A stretch of 64,000 nucleotides of DNA. Origin: Cryptomeria japonica (Eukaryota > Streptophyta > Pinopsida > Cupressales > Cupressaceae). The stretch is from NCBI RefSeq assembly GCF_030272615.1, contig NC_081414.1, forward strand, positions 52,074,636-52,138,635, in the 5' to 3' direction. The position numbers and the translations under genes are program-made. Under the pieces are notes generated by a model that saw only the letters and a program-made list of their open reading frames with translations, was not told where the DNA came from and did not search any database. This document shows, piece by piece, positions 23,154 through 34,164 of this stretch (position 1 is the first letter of the stretch; every line of letters begins with the position of its first letter).

Positions 23154-26100
23154 TCATATTCCATCATTGTCATCTTCTCCATCTTTGCGGGCGTCATGAG
23201 CAATTGTGAGTTCTTGAACCATGGATTGTCTTGGGACTTTCATTGCATTGAGTTTTGCCTTTGCCACCTCTTTATTCCACTTATGTTGCACCATCTTCTC
23301 TGAGTGTTTCGGCAGCTAATCATTCCCAATGAAAACCATAGATTCGATCCTAGCCACCTTGGTTATATCCTCCGGCGTGAAGCTACTCTTGACTCTGATC
23401 TTCTCCATGTTCAACCGAAAAGATTTGATTGCTTCCTGTGTGTTTGAACCGCAGATTCCTAACTCCCAGTCATGATCGGGATTAACCACTTTATTATCCT
23501 TGCCTATACTACTTTGCAAAGCCTGGAGTTCATAGACAAAGGTTCTTGCATCCGTAATCACTGACTGAAAGGTAAGCACTTGCCACATGATAGTTTTCTT
23601 CAGCATGAAAAGTTGGCATTCATCGGCCACCAGCTTAATTGAATGTTCTATCAGAAACCTGGTAGTCCCATATTCTTCAATTTTGGCAAACAAAGGCAAG
23701 ACATTTTGCCATTTGTTCTCTTCTTTCTCCCACAGTACAAGTTGGTTTTGGATTTTAGAAATTAGGCTTTGTACTTCATCACACAATTTTCGGGAGTCGG
23801 TAATGTACTTTTCACCATCTTTGATTATTTGTTCAATCCACTTCTCAACCGCTTCAGCGATGCTCTTAGCCTGTTGAACTTGGTTCATCAACTTCTTGTT
23901 TTTTGGAGAAGTTGGATCGAAATTCTCAGTGGCATGGGATATTGGAATTGCTCCAAGGCAACCGATACTATCGATGAACTGAGCCAAAACACTTATGTGT
24001 CTTTTAAGTTCTCTTTTCTCCCGTCCATCCTTCTCTGAGCCGGTAAGCATTTTCTTTGCTGACACTTGGAAAAAATGGTTATCTCTATCTCTGCTCATCT
24101 TTCCCAACTCTACTTTTGTGATCTCAAAATCATCAGGACCAGCCTCTCTGTTTTCATCTTTCGGCTTGTATGAGGCAATTTCAGACATCCATTTTCTAGT
24201 TTCTTCGTCATTGTTTAGGTCAGCGATGGTCTTGAACCTTTTCGGCTTTGGATTCTTCTCGGAGTACTTAGCAACCATTTCCTGAATCGGAATGGTCACA
24301 GGAAGAAAGCTCCTTTTCTTGTTCACTAAGGTTGTTAACCATTTAGGAGTCACAGCAAAATGAGTAGCTCCTTCAATTATGTTTGGTGGTGGCATCATAG
24401 CCATAGTCACTGTTTGGGAGTCTAGAGCACAAGCAACTTCACCATCCAAATCTTTAATTTCAAAAATCTGAGCATCAAGCACAGCATCCTTTACTCCCAT
24501 ATCCTTGACTTGGTCCATCTTCCTCTAGGCAACACTTCATGATCGAGTATGTTGTGGGGTACTAAAATCCAGAGTTGGACTAGACCTGTGTCTAGGCCGA
24601 GATGACTTGGTATCCTTACCTGCACGAACAAGAGCACTGTTAGAAGGACGTTTTGGTGAAGATAGAGGATCCTTATTATTTCTTGCAGAAAGGGACTTGG
24701 CGCCTAACTTTATTGCTTTCTTTTTAGCCACCCATGCGACCGTTATTTCTAGAACTCGTTTGGACCTCAATTGTATGTCATCATTTTCCTCCTCATCCCA
24801 ATTAATTGGGAGCATTTCAGTCTCTGCGTGAGCTAAATATCCTTGTTCAAACAATTCAAGATAATCCTCTTCAAGCCCTTTAATGTCTAACTTTATTTGC
24901 AAAGAGACAACCTGTTCTAGCACCAATCTCATGTTTTTCCCTTTTGAAAACTTCAAGTTCATTTGTACAGTCTTCCCAGAAATCTTCTAACTGTGGCATG
25001 GGAAGATAAGGCATTAGGCCAAGGCTCCAAGAAAATCCCTTATTGTCAAACCCTTTCCTTTCAGAATACAGAGAGAAATTACAATTCCTAAGGTCTGCTC
25101 CTATACTTAGTGCATCAGACATTGAATTACAAGACAACACTCCCAATTGTATGGGAAAATGACCTTCCCACTTGTCTTTAGGCCATGCCTTCTTGATCAT
25201 AGAGGTCAGTTGCCTGGATACTTTTGCTAGAACAAAATAATCAGAAGAGAAATGAGGGAGCTTGAAGGGTTCCTCTTCAAAGCCTCCTACTCTTATATAG
25301 CAAAAGCGTGGGAACTAGATGTAAAAACTACCGAACTTCTTAATCAAGGTCTATGCATCATCTGAAATCCGTTTAGCCTTTGTACTCTTTAGTTCATGAC
25401 ACATATCACTCAGAAATGCATTGGGTATCCTTCTGAAATCTTGTAGGGCATTGTCTTTTTGCAGCATAGTATAGAACTCATACACGGGAACATCCTCCTC
25501 AGTGGGCTGCTTTGGTATACCCGTTGACTCTTTAACACAAGCTAGACAATACAAGAGATATGAGGACATGGAGAAGTTTTTTTGAAACTACTTGGCTAGA
25601 CTCAACTGCTCTCTCATTGAATCAACAATTAACTCTGCCCAATCCAAATATTGTTTTCCTTCCAGAACTAATTGTACATAGCAATAAATCCAATCATCAA
25701 AACTATAAGCTTCGGCAAAACCTCTGGCTCAATGCAACAGAAGCATCACATCATGGATATGTGGCAACATGTGGTTCTTGTTAGGATTTTTAGGTAACCT
25801 AGAACCACCTCTCTGAGGGACCTTCAGCTAGAATTTTGCCACATTGTTTCGGTGTCTGGCTCTATCTGCATTGAACTCACTGATTGACTGGGTAGGAGAG
25901 AAATTAGAAAACTTGTAATTTAGTATCTTGAAAACTGAAGCAATCACCTCACGGTTAATGGCAAGAAGGGTTTCGCCATTATCTCTCTTAATAGTTTCAG
26001 ATACTATGTCATATCTAGCAATACACTCCTGAACCAACTCTGGACAAGGAATTGCTAGAGGAAAGGATGCGGCTTCTAAAAGTCCACTACTCAAAATCTC

Positions 26101-26243
26101 TATACAAAAAGACTTATCAATACCCTTGAACACCCTTTCTTTCAAATCTTCAAGGTTCTCTCTTTTCAGGTTAGTATCACTAACTATGGCTTCTGTGGAT
26201 GCCAAGCTAAAGACGTTTCCAAACAAATGCTGATGGACTTCAT
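23154..26243 (-). pseudogene. Accessory reading frame inside the element E 3' LTR
   Basis: This is the second copy of the LTR reading frame, from ATG 26243-26241 to TGA 23156-23154. It has a 1-nt loss within the first ten codons and extra stops near 25800 and 24540 that the 5' copy lacks. It shares the TAG codons at 25350, 25314 and 24525 and the frame change near 24965 with the 5' copy. Shared breaks mean that the frame was already damaged in the RNA that was copied, or that the LTRs have exchanged sequence since. Confidence 0.6.
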
Positions 26244-26727
26244 AACTTCAAAACAAGAAACCTAAATTTGATTGCAGTGAAACCTTCTGTATGAGAGAAA
26301 ATGCAAGGGAAAACACTGGAGAAAATAAGGAAAGACTCACCTTCACAGTTGCATAATCGGACGACGGCTAGCAGCAAGAAAGACTCCTATCTAGGGATAA
26401 CATAAACAAAAGTCCAGCAACAAGTAACAAATGCAGAACACAAATGATTTTCATACCTTATTGAGAAAGGTAATGATACAGATACATTAAATGCAATGAT
26501 TTCACAATTTCAGTCTGGACGCGGCAAGTTGGTAGATTAGACCCTCGCACGCATGCATTGAATGCATGGCGGCGTGCTTTAAGAAACTGCCTGTTCCCGA
26601 AACATTCACTTACTTCAAAAAAGCCAAAGAATGACATCACTTTAAGATATGGTTCTGCCTCTCTGTATTTAGCAATGAATGCACTTCCCAAAACATTAGA
26701 AACCGTGGGACCCACCAACATTGAACC

Positions 26728-27049
26728 CATATGAACATCTTGAACCTACTTCTTGAGTGTTCAAGTAGTTCAAGATGTACACCGCGTCAAGTTGTTGACC
26801 ACTTGCCGTGTCTAACACGTTGAACATATTTGAACGCTTTGAACTTAGTTCAATAAGTTCAACACAAATGATATATCACCGAATAGGAAAAACTTTTGGG
26901 AAGAGTCGCTGCAAAACACTTAGAGAAAATGTTAGTACGAAAAACTTTTTCTGAACACCTTGAAACCTATTGAACCTAAATGAACCTGTTGAACCCAGTT
27001 CAGAATGGTTCAACATGTTCAAGGAGTTCAATCAATTATCTGAACCTGA
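26728..27049. promoter_or_regulatory. Cluster of GTTCA/TGAAC motifs in U3 of the element E 3' LTR
   Basis: I count 18 TGAAC or GTTCA pentamers in about 320 bp, often as TTGAAC or GTTCAA, both orientations mixed. The copies are preserved in the partner LTR. Confidence 0.45.
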
Positions 27050-27330
27050 CTTAAATGACTAGAAAATGGATTTGAGGACGCATTAAAGACTTGAAACAAG
27101 GTAATATGGCATGAACTAGGACTCTAACATAAAAAGGAAAAGATGACCCACTCTTGCCATGAGGAATAAATGATGTGGTAACATTGGCTCTGACTAGGGA
27201 TTGTATTTTTCAAAGGAAAATGCAAAGAACTCACAGACTGGTTTCGCAGGACATAAAACAAAGGGGAAAGGATTAGGGGCACAACCAAAAAGGCCTAGAC
27301 TACTATGTACAAGTGACTCAAACACAAAAT

Positions 27331-28659
27331 TTACAATTTATAGAGCTTGAGATCTTGCCCATTGTAGGTATAAGGCATGATTGTTCCATTAGCATAGCTG
27401 AGTCTAAATGCATTTTGTCCTACTGCTTCACAAATTCTGAAAGGGCCCTTCCACAATGAATCAAACTTACCATGAGCACCTTTGGACTCTCTCCTTTTGT
27501 CCCATAGCAGCACCTCATCTCCTACTAGGAAACCTCTTGGTCGAGCTTGCATGTCAAAAATCCTCTTTACTCGGCTCTACTGTTCTGAAATCCTATCCAC
27601 CAGCAATTCTCTCTCTTCTTCTAACTTTGTCAGATACATAATTCTTTTCTCTAAAGCATTTTGAAAGAAGGAATCTTCCACTACTGTTTGCAGCTTGGTT
27701 GTTGATAACTCCAGTGGCAAAGAAAGTTTTGCTCCTACGCCATACACAAGTTCAAAAGGTGCCATTCCAATGGCCCTCTTGGGTGTGGTTCTATCTGCCC
27801 ACAAAGCCTCATATATCTTCTTATGCCAATTCCGAGCACTCTCGTCAACTAACTTCTTCATGATGTCTATCAAATTCTTATTGCTAGATTCTGCCAAACC
27901 ATTGCCCTGTGGAAAATAATCAGAAGAATGTGAGAGGGAAATCTGATGATCATAGCAAAACAAAGTCAACTCTTCGGAGGAGAAATATGATGCATTATCT
28001 GTCACAATTTTCTGGGGTACCCCAAAATGAACTAGGATGTAATCCTTGAGAAAACTACACACAATCTCTGAGTTCACCTTTTTGGTGGGAATGGCCTCTA
28101 CCCACTTAGTAAAGTAGTCAGTTGCTGTCAAAATATACATGTGACCGACACTGGAATGAGGGTTTATTGGGCCTATGAAATCAATGCCCCACTGCTTGAA
28201 AGGTTCCTCTATCACTACAGGCCTTAGAGGCAGAGCTGCCAAATGTGGTTTTCTAGAAAACAATTGACATTTCTCACATTCTTTGACATGAATATAGGCA
28301 TCTCGAAACATGTCGGGCCAATAAAAACAATTCCTCAAAATTTTGAAAGCAGTAACAAATGATGAGAAGTGTCCCCCACAAACCACTCCATGATAGGCCT
28401 CCACGAGCTTTTGTTGTTGAGGTTTATGTACACACCTTAGATATGTTCCATCTAAACCCTTTTTGTATAAAACATCCTGCCAAATTACATACTTTGCAGC
28501 TTTTAACTTTAAATTCCTTTGTTCTTTAGCTGACAGATGGTTTGGGCAGCTACCATAAGTTAAATAATAGGCCACATCAGAGAACCAAGTATCCCGCAAT
28601 CTGACAAAAAGAGTTAATGGTAACTCTACTTCAGTTTCCACCTCATTTTCCGCTATCAA
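27331..28659 (-). pseudogene. Element E pol, third part: integrase
   Basis: The HHCC zinc-binding region is seen as AYHGVVCGGHF with CEKCQLF. The DDE core has WGIDFIGP, VTDNASYF and GNGLAESSNKNL, so all three acidic residues are present. The C-terminal GPFRICEAVG part (27552-27331) follows one TAG near 27577. There is no chromodomain. The last codon is 148 nt from the 3' LTR, and that gap lacks an obvious polypurine tract. Confidence 0.87.
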
Positions 28660-28833
28660 CCTGCATAAGCCCTGCCCTTTAATTGTCTTCGTAGGGCGAA
28701 TGTCTAAGTCATACTCCTAGATTTTCATCACCCAAGTTGCTCTCTTATTTAGTCCAACCTCCTGCTGAGTCAAAATGCTTTTTACGGCTGAATCTGGGAC
28801 AAAAACTACAGAGTGAGAATGCAAAATATAGTA

Positions 28834-29778
28834 TCAAAACTGTTTCATGGCCTTTACAACAGCATATGCATGCTTCTCCATAGGTGAATACTTAAGCTCA
28901 TGCTTCTTAAGCAGAGTACTCATGAACGCTATGGGCAATTCAGCCCCATTTTCATCCAACTGTAACAGAATCCCAGACATAGTATGGTATGATGCATAAC
29001 AATACAAAATGAAATCCTTTGTGAAATCTGGATTAACAAGTGTAGGCGCATTTGCAACCGATCCCTTAATTCTTTCAAAAGCATTTCTGGCCTCTTCGGT
29101 CCACTTGAAAGGATGTTGCTCACTTAGCAAGCCGACAATGTGTTTGGTGGTCTCAGCTAATTCTGGAACAAATCTTCTTAAGAAATTCACTTGACCAAAG
29201 AATGATCTTACTCTAGTCCGGCTTGAGGGTAAACTGAGATGTTGAATTGCATTAACTCTCTCGGGATCAATCTTGACTCCCTCTTTCGAGACAATATGTC
29301 CTAACAATTTGCCCTCCGTGACACAAAAAACTGATTTCTTAGGATTCAAAGAAATCCCATGCTCACGACAACGCTGCAATACTGCACTCAAATCCCAAAA
29401 ATGATCTGTCCTTTTATTTGAAAACACCATGAGGTCATCCAGATAAACTACAATTATTCTGTCTCGGAAATCCTTGAAAGAGGAATCCATAGCCCTTTGA
29501 AAAGTGGCTTCGGCATTTATTAATCCAAAAGGCATGTGGTTATATGCGAATGTTCCCCATGGAGTGATGAACGTTGTCTTGTGCTGCTCATGCTCTGCTA
29601 CAGTAATCTGGTTGTACCTAGAAAAACCATCCAACATCGACATCATCTCTGACCCGGACACTGTCTGCAAAATGTGATCCATATTTGGTAAAGCATAGTT
29701 GTCCTTCAGGCTCGCTTGATTCAATTTTTGCAAATCAACACAGATACAAATTTCCCCATTTTTCTTTCTTACGCGCAC
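28834..29778 (-). pseudogene. Element E pol, second part: reverse transcriptase and gypsy RNase H
   Basis: The RT motifs are VRKKNGEICICVDLQKLNQA, NYALPNMDHILQTVSG, FITPWGTFAYNHMPFGLINA, and the catalytic YLDD (near 29440). The connection domain has FFGQVNFLRRFVPELA. The gypsy-type RNase H begins FILYCYASYHTMSGIL, where the first catalytic Asp of the usual YCDAS is Tyr, so this RNase H is probably inactive. One stop lies just upstream (near 29823) and another after the domain (near 28834). The frame is shared with gag, protease and integrase. Confidence 0.87.
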
Positions 29779-29838
29779 AATGTTAGCTACCCAGGTGGAA
29801 TGGTGGATTGGATATATGATTCAGGATTTAAGCATTTT

Positions 29839-31731
29839 TTAAACTTCCTTAGAAATTGCATCCGCCATAATGGGGTTAAAATTCCTCAATTTTTGCCTAA
29901 AAGGAGAGGCGCCTGGCTTCAGCGGAATCTGATGTTGAAAATGTCCATTTCTAAACTCCTTCAGGTCATCATAAGACCAAGCAAAAACATCAATGTATTC
30001 CTTGAGCAGTTTACCAAGTGCTCTCTTTTCCTCCACAAAACAACACCTGCCGATTGTCACTTCTTTTGGATTAGCTTCATCTCCCAAATTTATTTTCTCA
30101 CAATTTCCTTTCTCGTCATCCTTGGGAACTTTATTACCTATGAATGCATCATCTCTGGTGAAAAATCTCTCCAGAGTCACTAACCCCTTTGGAATTTTGT
30201 TACCTTTGAGCTGAATAAAGCTATTTATAGGATCTACCTCTGGGTCTGGACTAAACTCTTTGCAAACATTCTCAGAGCCTTCAAAATATGACTGAGAAAA
30301 TGATTGAGCACATTCTAGGAAATCTTTGATTTGTGCATCCGCATCAAAAACCTGCCAATGATCTACATTATCAGGAACACTGGGCCTATAGATCATTTCA
30401 ATCCTATATGAGTTATCTTTAAAATCCAGATGTGGTAATAAAAGTGAGGCGGACATGGCCAATGAATCTGCCCTACTATTTTGCTCCCTCAGAATTGCTT
30501 TAATCAAGAAGGCATAAAAGAATTCTAACTCATCCCAAACTCTATTCCTGTAATGCCTCAACCTGTCATTCTTAACTGTATAGACATTCCTCACTTGCCT
30601 AACGATTAACTCTACATCACCTTTGACTTTAAGAAACTTAATTCCTTTACATTTAGCCTCACTTAATCCCAATAATAGTGCCTCATATTCAGCAGTATTA
30701 TTAGTGTTCTTAAAATCCAACTTGAAAGAAAAGGGGAAAATATTACCAGTTGGTGACAACAAAACCACCCCTGCCCCTAAACCAGAGTTAGCGTAGCTTC
30801 CATCAAACTCCATCTGCCATAGCCCGTCAAGTTCATCAACTGCCTCATCCATTTTTTTTTCACCAGGTGCAAGAACAAGATAGTTTCCAAACTCACACTC
30901 TTGAAACAGAATCTGGGCTTTAGGGTTATCTGAGGGAAAAATAGTGTACTTATTCTTGGGCTTAGGTTCAAGCTTAATTTTCTGATTCCCAAGGGGAATG
31001 ATGGCCTCAGACCAGTCCATTTTGATTTCACCTCCAAGATCTTTGCAAAATGTCCTACTCAGAAGCATTCCGTAACTCGCCGGAATATCAGCAACCAGTA
31101 TAGTTAATCTTACTCTTTTGCTTGGGCATGCTGCCAACACTGCCTAGATGTCCTTTACCTGACCAATAAGAGGAACCTGTTTTCCATCCATTGAAAAACA
31201 TCTCCCAAACGTTTTAGTGAGGGTGAAACCTAGAGATTTAGCCACAAGAGAAGGCATTATATTGTCTGAAGCCCCTGAATCAATTATGCAATTACTTAAC
31301 TTCTGGCCATTCAAGAGAAGGGAAATATAGAAAGGTTCAGGTTTTGGAATCTCAACCTCAAGCCCAAACTTTGTATCATGAAAAGCACAGGGATCTACTA
31401 GATTGGCTAATGAGCAGGGGACAGATGAAGACCCTTCTGCAGCAGCTAAATCATTATTTTCCATGCATCCATGTACTTGGGACTCCGAAAAGGAATCTCC
31501 TTTAACGTATTTGACCAGTTTATCCAACTCTTTTGGGTTAAGCTTTAAATACTCAGTGGTAGGAAGTTGAATGGTAGAGGCCTTACAAAAATCGATGATA
31601 TCAAAGGAGGAAGAAGAGGAAGAGCTCTTATGATCTTCATGGTTCCTTTGCAAAATCTTAACCTCAGGAATCTTTGAAAAACTATTACCTGGGAGATCTT
31701 TGCCTTTGAAATTGCTTCCAGAAGGATTCAC
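29839..31731 (-). pseudogene. Element E pol, first part: protease and an upstream RNase H
   Basis: The aspartic protease active site is IIDSGASDNIM (near 31290). A single TAG at 31143 separates it from the rest of its domain. An RNase H domain of the kind called archaeal-type (aRH) follows at about 30830-30430: WQMEFDGSYANSGLGAGVVL (Asp), NNTAEYEALLLGL (Glu), VKGDVELIVRQV (Asp), and EQNSRADSLA (Asp). All four acidic residues are present. The domain lies between protease and RT. Published Tat/Ogre maps that I recall mostly place it after the RT-RNase H, so the order is notable. The segment ends near 29839 with the lead-in to RT (FRQKLRNFNPIMADAI). Confidence 0.78.
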
Positions 31732-31752
31732 AAAGGAAGAAGGCTGGGAAGT

Positions 31753-33110
31753 TCATTGATTCCTTGTTAGAATCGCACATGAAGAACCTTCAAGAGTTGC
31801 CAAAATGTTACTACCTTTTTCTGAATCTGACTCATATTCGAGGTAGAATGTTCCAGAGTCGCCAGGTACCTCTTGAATTCTTTCTACTTCGGTGAACTCT
31901 CCTAATTCATCCTTTGTGTTTTGCATCTGAACGTGTCTTATCATATCAGGACATGAAACCCCATCATGATTAGTGGTAAGATGAAATGAACACATGACAC
32001 CTTTGTCAGGAGGTGCCTCTATCTGTAATCTTTGTGGAACTGTAGGAAGTTGCAATGGTCGTCCATAGTTATATTGATTTGAAGTTCTCCTGCTTATATC
32101 CTGATAAGGTTGTGGATAAGAGTTTCCAGGCTTAGGTATCTGCCTCTTTAAAGAAATCATATCATTGACAAGTCGCTGAACAATTGGATCAGTAGATGAC
32201 GTAGAAGCCTGAGATTGTCCCTGAGGAGTTCGTACTTCTTTCCTCCATTTGCCAGCTGTTATCAGATCATCTTCAAGCTATATAGCCTCATTCTGTGCAG
32301 TCTCTAGGTCCGCCGGCCTACTTCATCTAAGGTGAAATCCTATGTTAGGTGGCATAGAATTTACGAAGAAACATCGCTAATTATCTGCAATTGGTCTCTT
32401 GGCTTGAGGAATTTTGTGAATAATCTTATTATATCTTGCTACATAATCCCTCATCGGCTCATGAATTTCCTTCTTCATCTGTGTGAGTTGAGCCAGTAAC
32501 ATGTGTTCATCATCAGCGCTTTGGAATCTTTTTTCAAAAGTGGTTTTCATCGTTTGCTAGTCAGTTATGGATCCTGCTTGCAGCTGGCTAAACCACTATG
32601 CTGCCCCTTCCGTGAGAGTTTGGACAAAAAGCCTAATAGCCACGTCCTCATATTGGACTGCTAAGATTCCAGTTGCTACATTAAAAGAGTGCAAATTCTC
32701 TTCAACTGAAACTTTCCTGTCACCTTTATATTTGGGTAAAACATCCTTTGCTCCATTTGGTAGTGGATTATGGGCTGCGAGAGCAAGAGGTCCAACAGCC
32801 GCACCCCAGGGTTGAGCCATAATGAACACTGGATGAATGGTCACAAGAGGAGGGGCTTGAATTCTAGTAAGTGTTAGTGCTTGCCAAGGGGAAGAAGAAG
32901 ATATAGGGGTAACTCTAACAAGAGATAAAGGTCTGCTTTTGGCCTTCCTTCTAGGAGTAAAACTTGGGGCAAATGACAGATTTTGCAATTCTTCAAAATA
33001 GTTATCAACCAGTCCTTCTCTTCTTTGTGCTCTAGTATATGGATGAGAATCTAGGGTGATTACTTGTAGGAAAACTAAACTACTTCAAATGAGACTCAAT
33101 CTCAACAATC
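31753..33110 (-). pseudogene. Element E gag
   Basis: Coding similarity starts near 33110 (ITLDSHPYTRAQRREGLVD, with no clear ATG) and reaches 31753. The retrotransposon gag core has LPKYKGDRKVSVEENLHSF, FVQTLTEGAA before WFSQLQ, and FEKRFQSADDEHMLLAQL. Near the end is a Cys/His motif CSFHLTTNHDGVSC, the form seen in Tat-type gag. Stops (for example near 32600, 32560, 32390 and 32330) break it, but the frame itself is retained and continues into pol. Confidence 0.75.
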
Positions 33111-33207
33111 TTCCTGAACTCAGTGCAATTTTGCCAATTTGAGTTCACTTTTGTTATGTCTACGACATACTGGTCTACTAAAAAATTGGTTTTCTCATTG
33201 TTTCTCT

Positions 33208-33224
33208 CCTTAGCAGAGTCACCA
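33208..33224 (-). promoter_or_regulatory. Element E primer-binding site
   Basis: The minus strand reads TGGTGACTCTGCTAAGG, 6 nt inside the 5' LTR. It is close to the TGGCGACTCTGC form that I recall from Tat/Ogre elements; the tRNA was not verified here. Confidence 0.7.
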
Positions 33225-34164
33225 AAAACCTGTTAGTGAATAGATTTGCTCTTTGTTTTTGAATGATTAATCTTAAACTCTGTTACCTTATTCAAAGAAC
33301 AAATGATTCATTGAACAGTTGGGTAAGTGTTGTTCAAATCACTTCCCTCTGAATTTTTGCATAGGTACAGCTCCCTATCTTGGTTTTTCATGAAATGTGT
33401 TTTATTTTTATTTATATCTAAATGAAAGCTTTTAATCAGAAAGCGTGTAAGGTCGCCTATTTCATTCTTGGATGAAAGGCTGCAACTTTTCTCATGTCTC
33501 ATAAACAATGAAAGCTATTTCCTTAATTTTCAAAGCATGTAACTACAACAGTTGAAACAAAGTTCAATATACTTCTTCCACCTAAACTAATAAAAGATGA
33601 ACAGATTCAAGGAAAATAAATCCGCCCTCAATCATGAATCTTTTCTAGAGTAAACAACACATTCAAAGGAAAGAACATCAGAGGAATAATGAAATACTAC
33701 AATGAAATGATCAATTACTGTTACTTGATCGGATGAACATATGCAAAGACATGTTATCTATTCAGATTCAAAATACACAGATCTTTCTTCTCCCCAAAAA
33801 TAATATGATCAGATTTCATATATATATCCTTATGCAACAAAGGCACAAAAATACATCTGCCAATCTGTTTCCAAAACAGATCCCAATCATCTGATTCTTC
33901 CTTTGATTAAGAACAGAAAATACCAAAACAAAAACTTTAGTCGAAGTTCACAAAATTAGTTACTAAAATCTAACCCTTCTACCATCTGTTTTACTTAATT
34001 TATAGTCTAAACGGGGGAGGTCTCCTTGAAAACTCGACCACTCCCCGATAAAACAATTACGAAACCAACAAAAAGTATTTTGGGACAGATGTCCCAAAGT
34101 TTTTGCATAACTATGAAAAATGTTTAAAAAATAAAGGAAACTAGTCCTAAATTGATGCATTATG

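Larger units (their letters stand above)
22221..27183 (-). repeat. Element E 3' LTR
   Basis: The minus strand runs from TGTTACCACATC at 27183 to TTCACTAACA at 22221. It is colinear with the 5' LTR over its whole length, including the internal reading frame. Confidence 0.92.
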
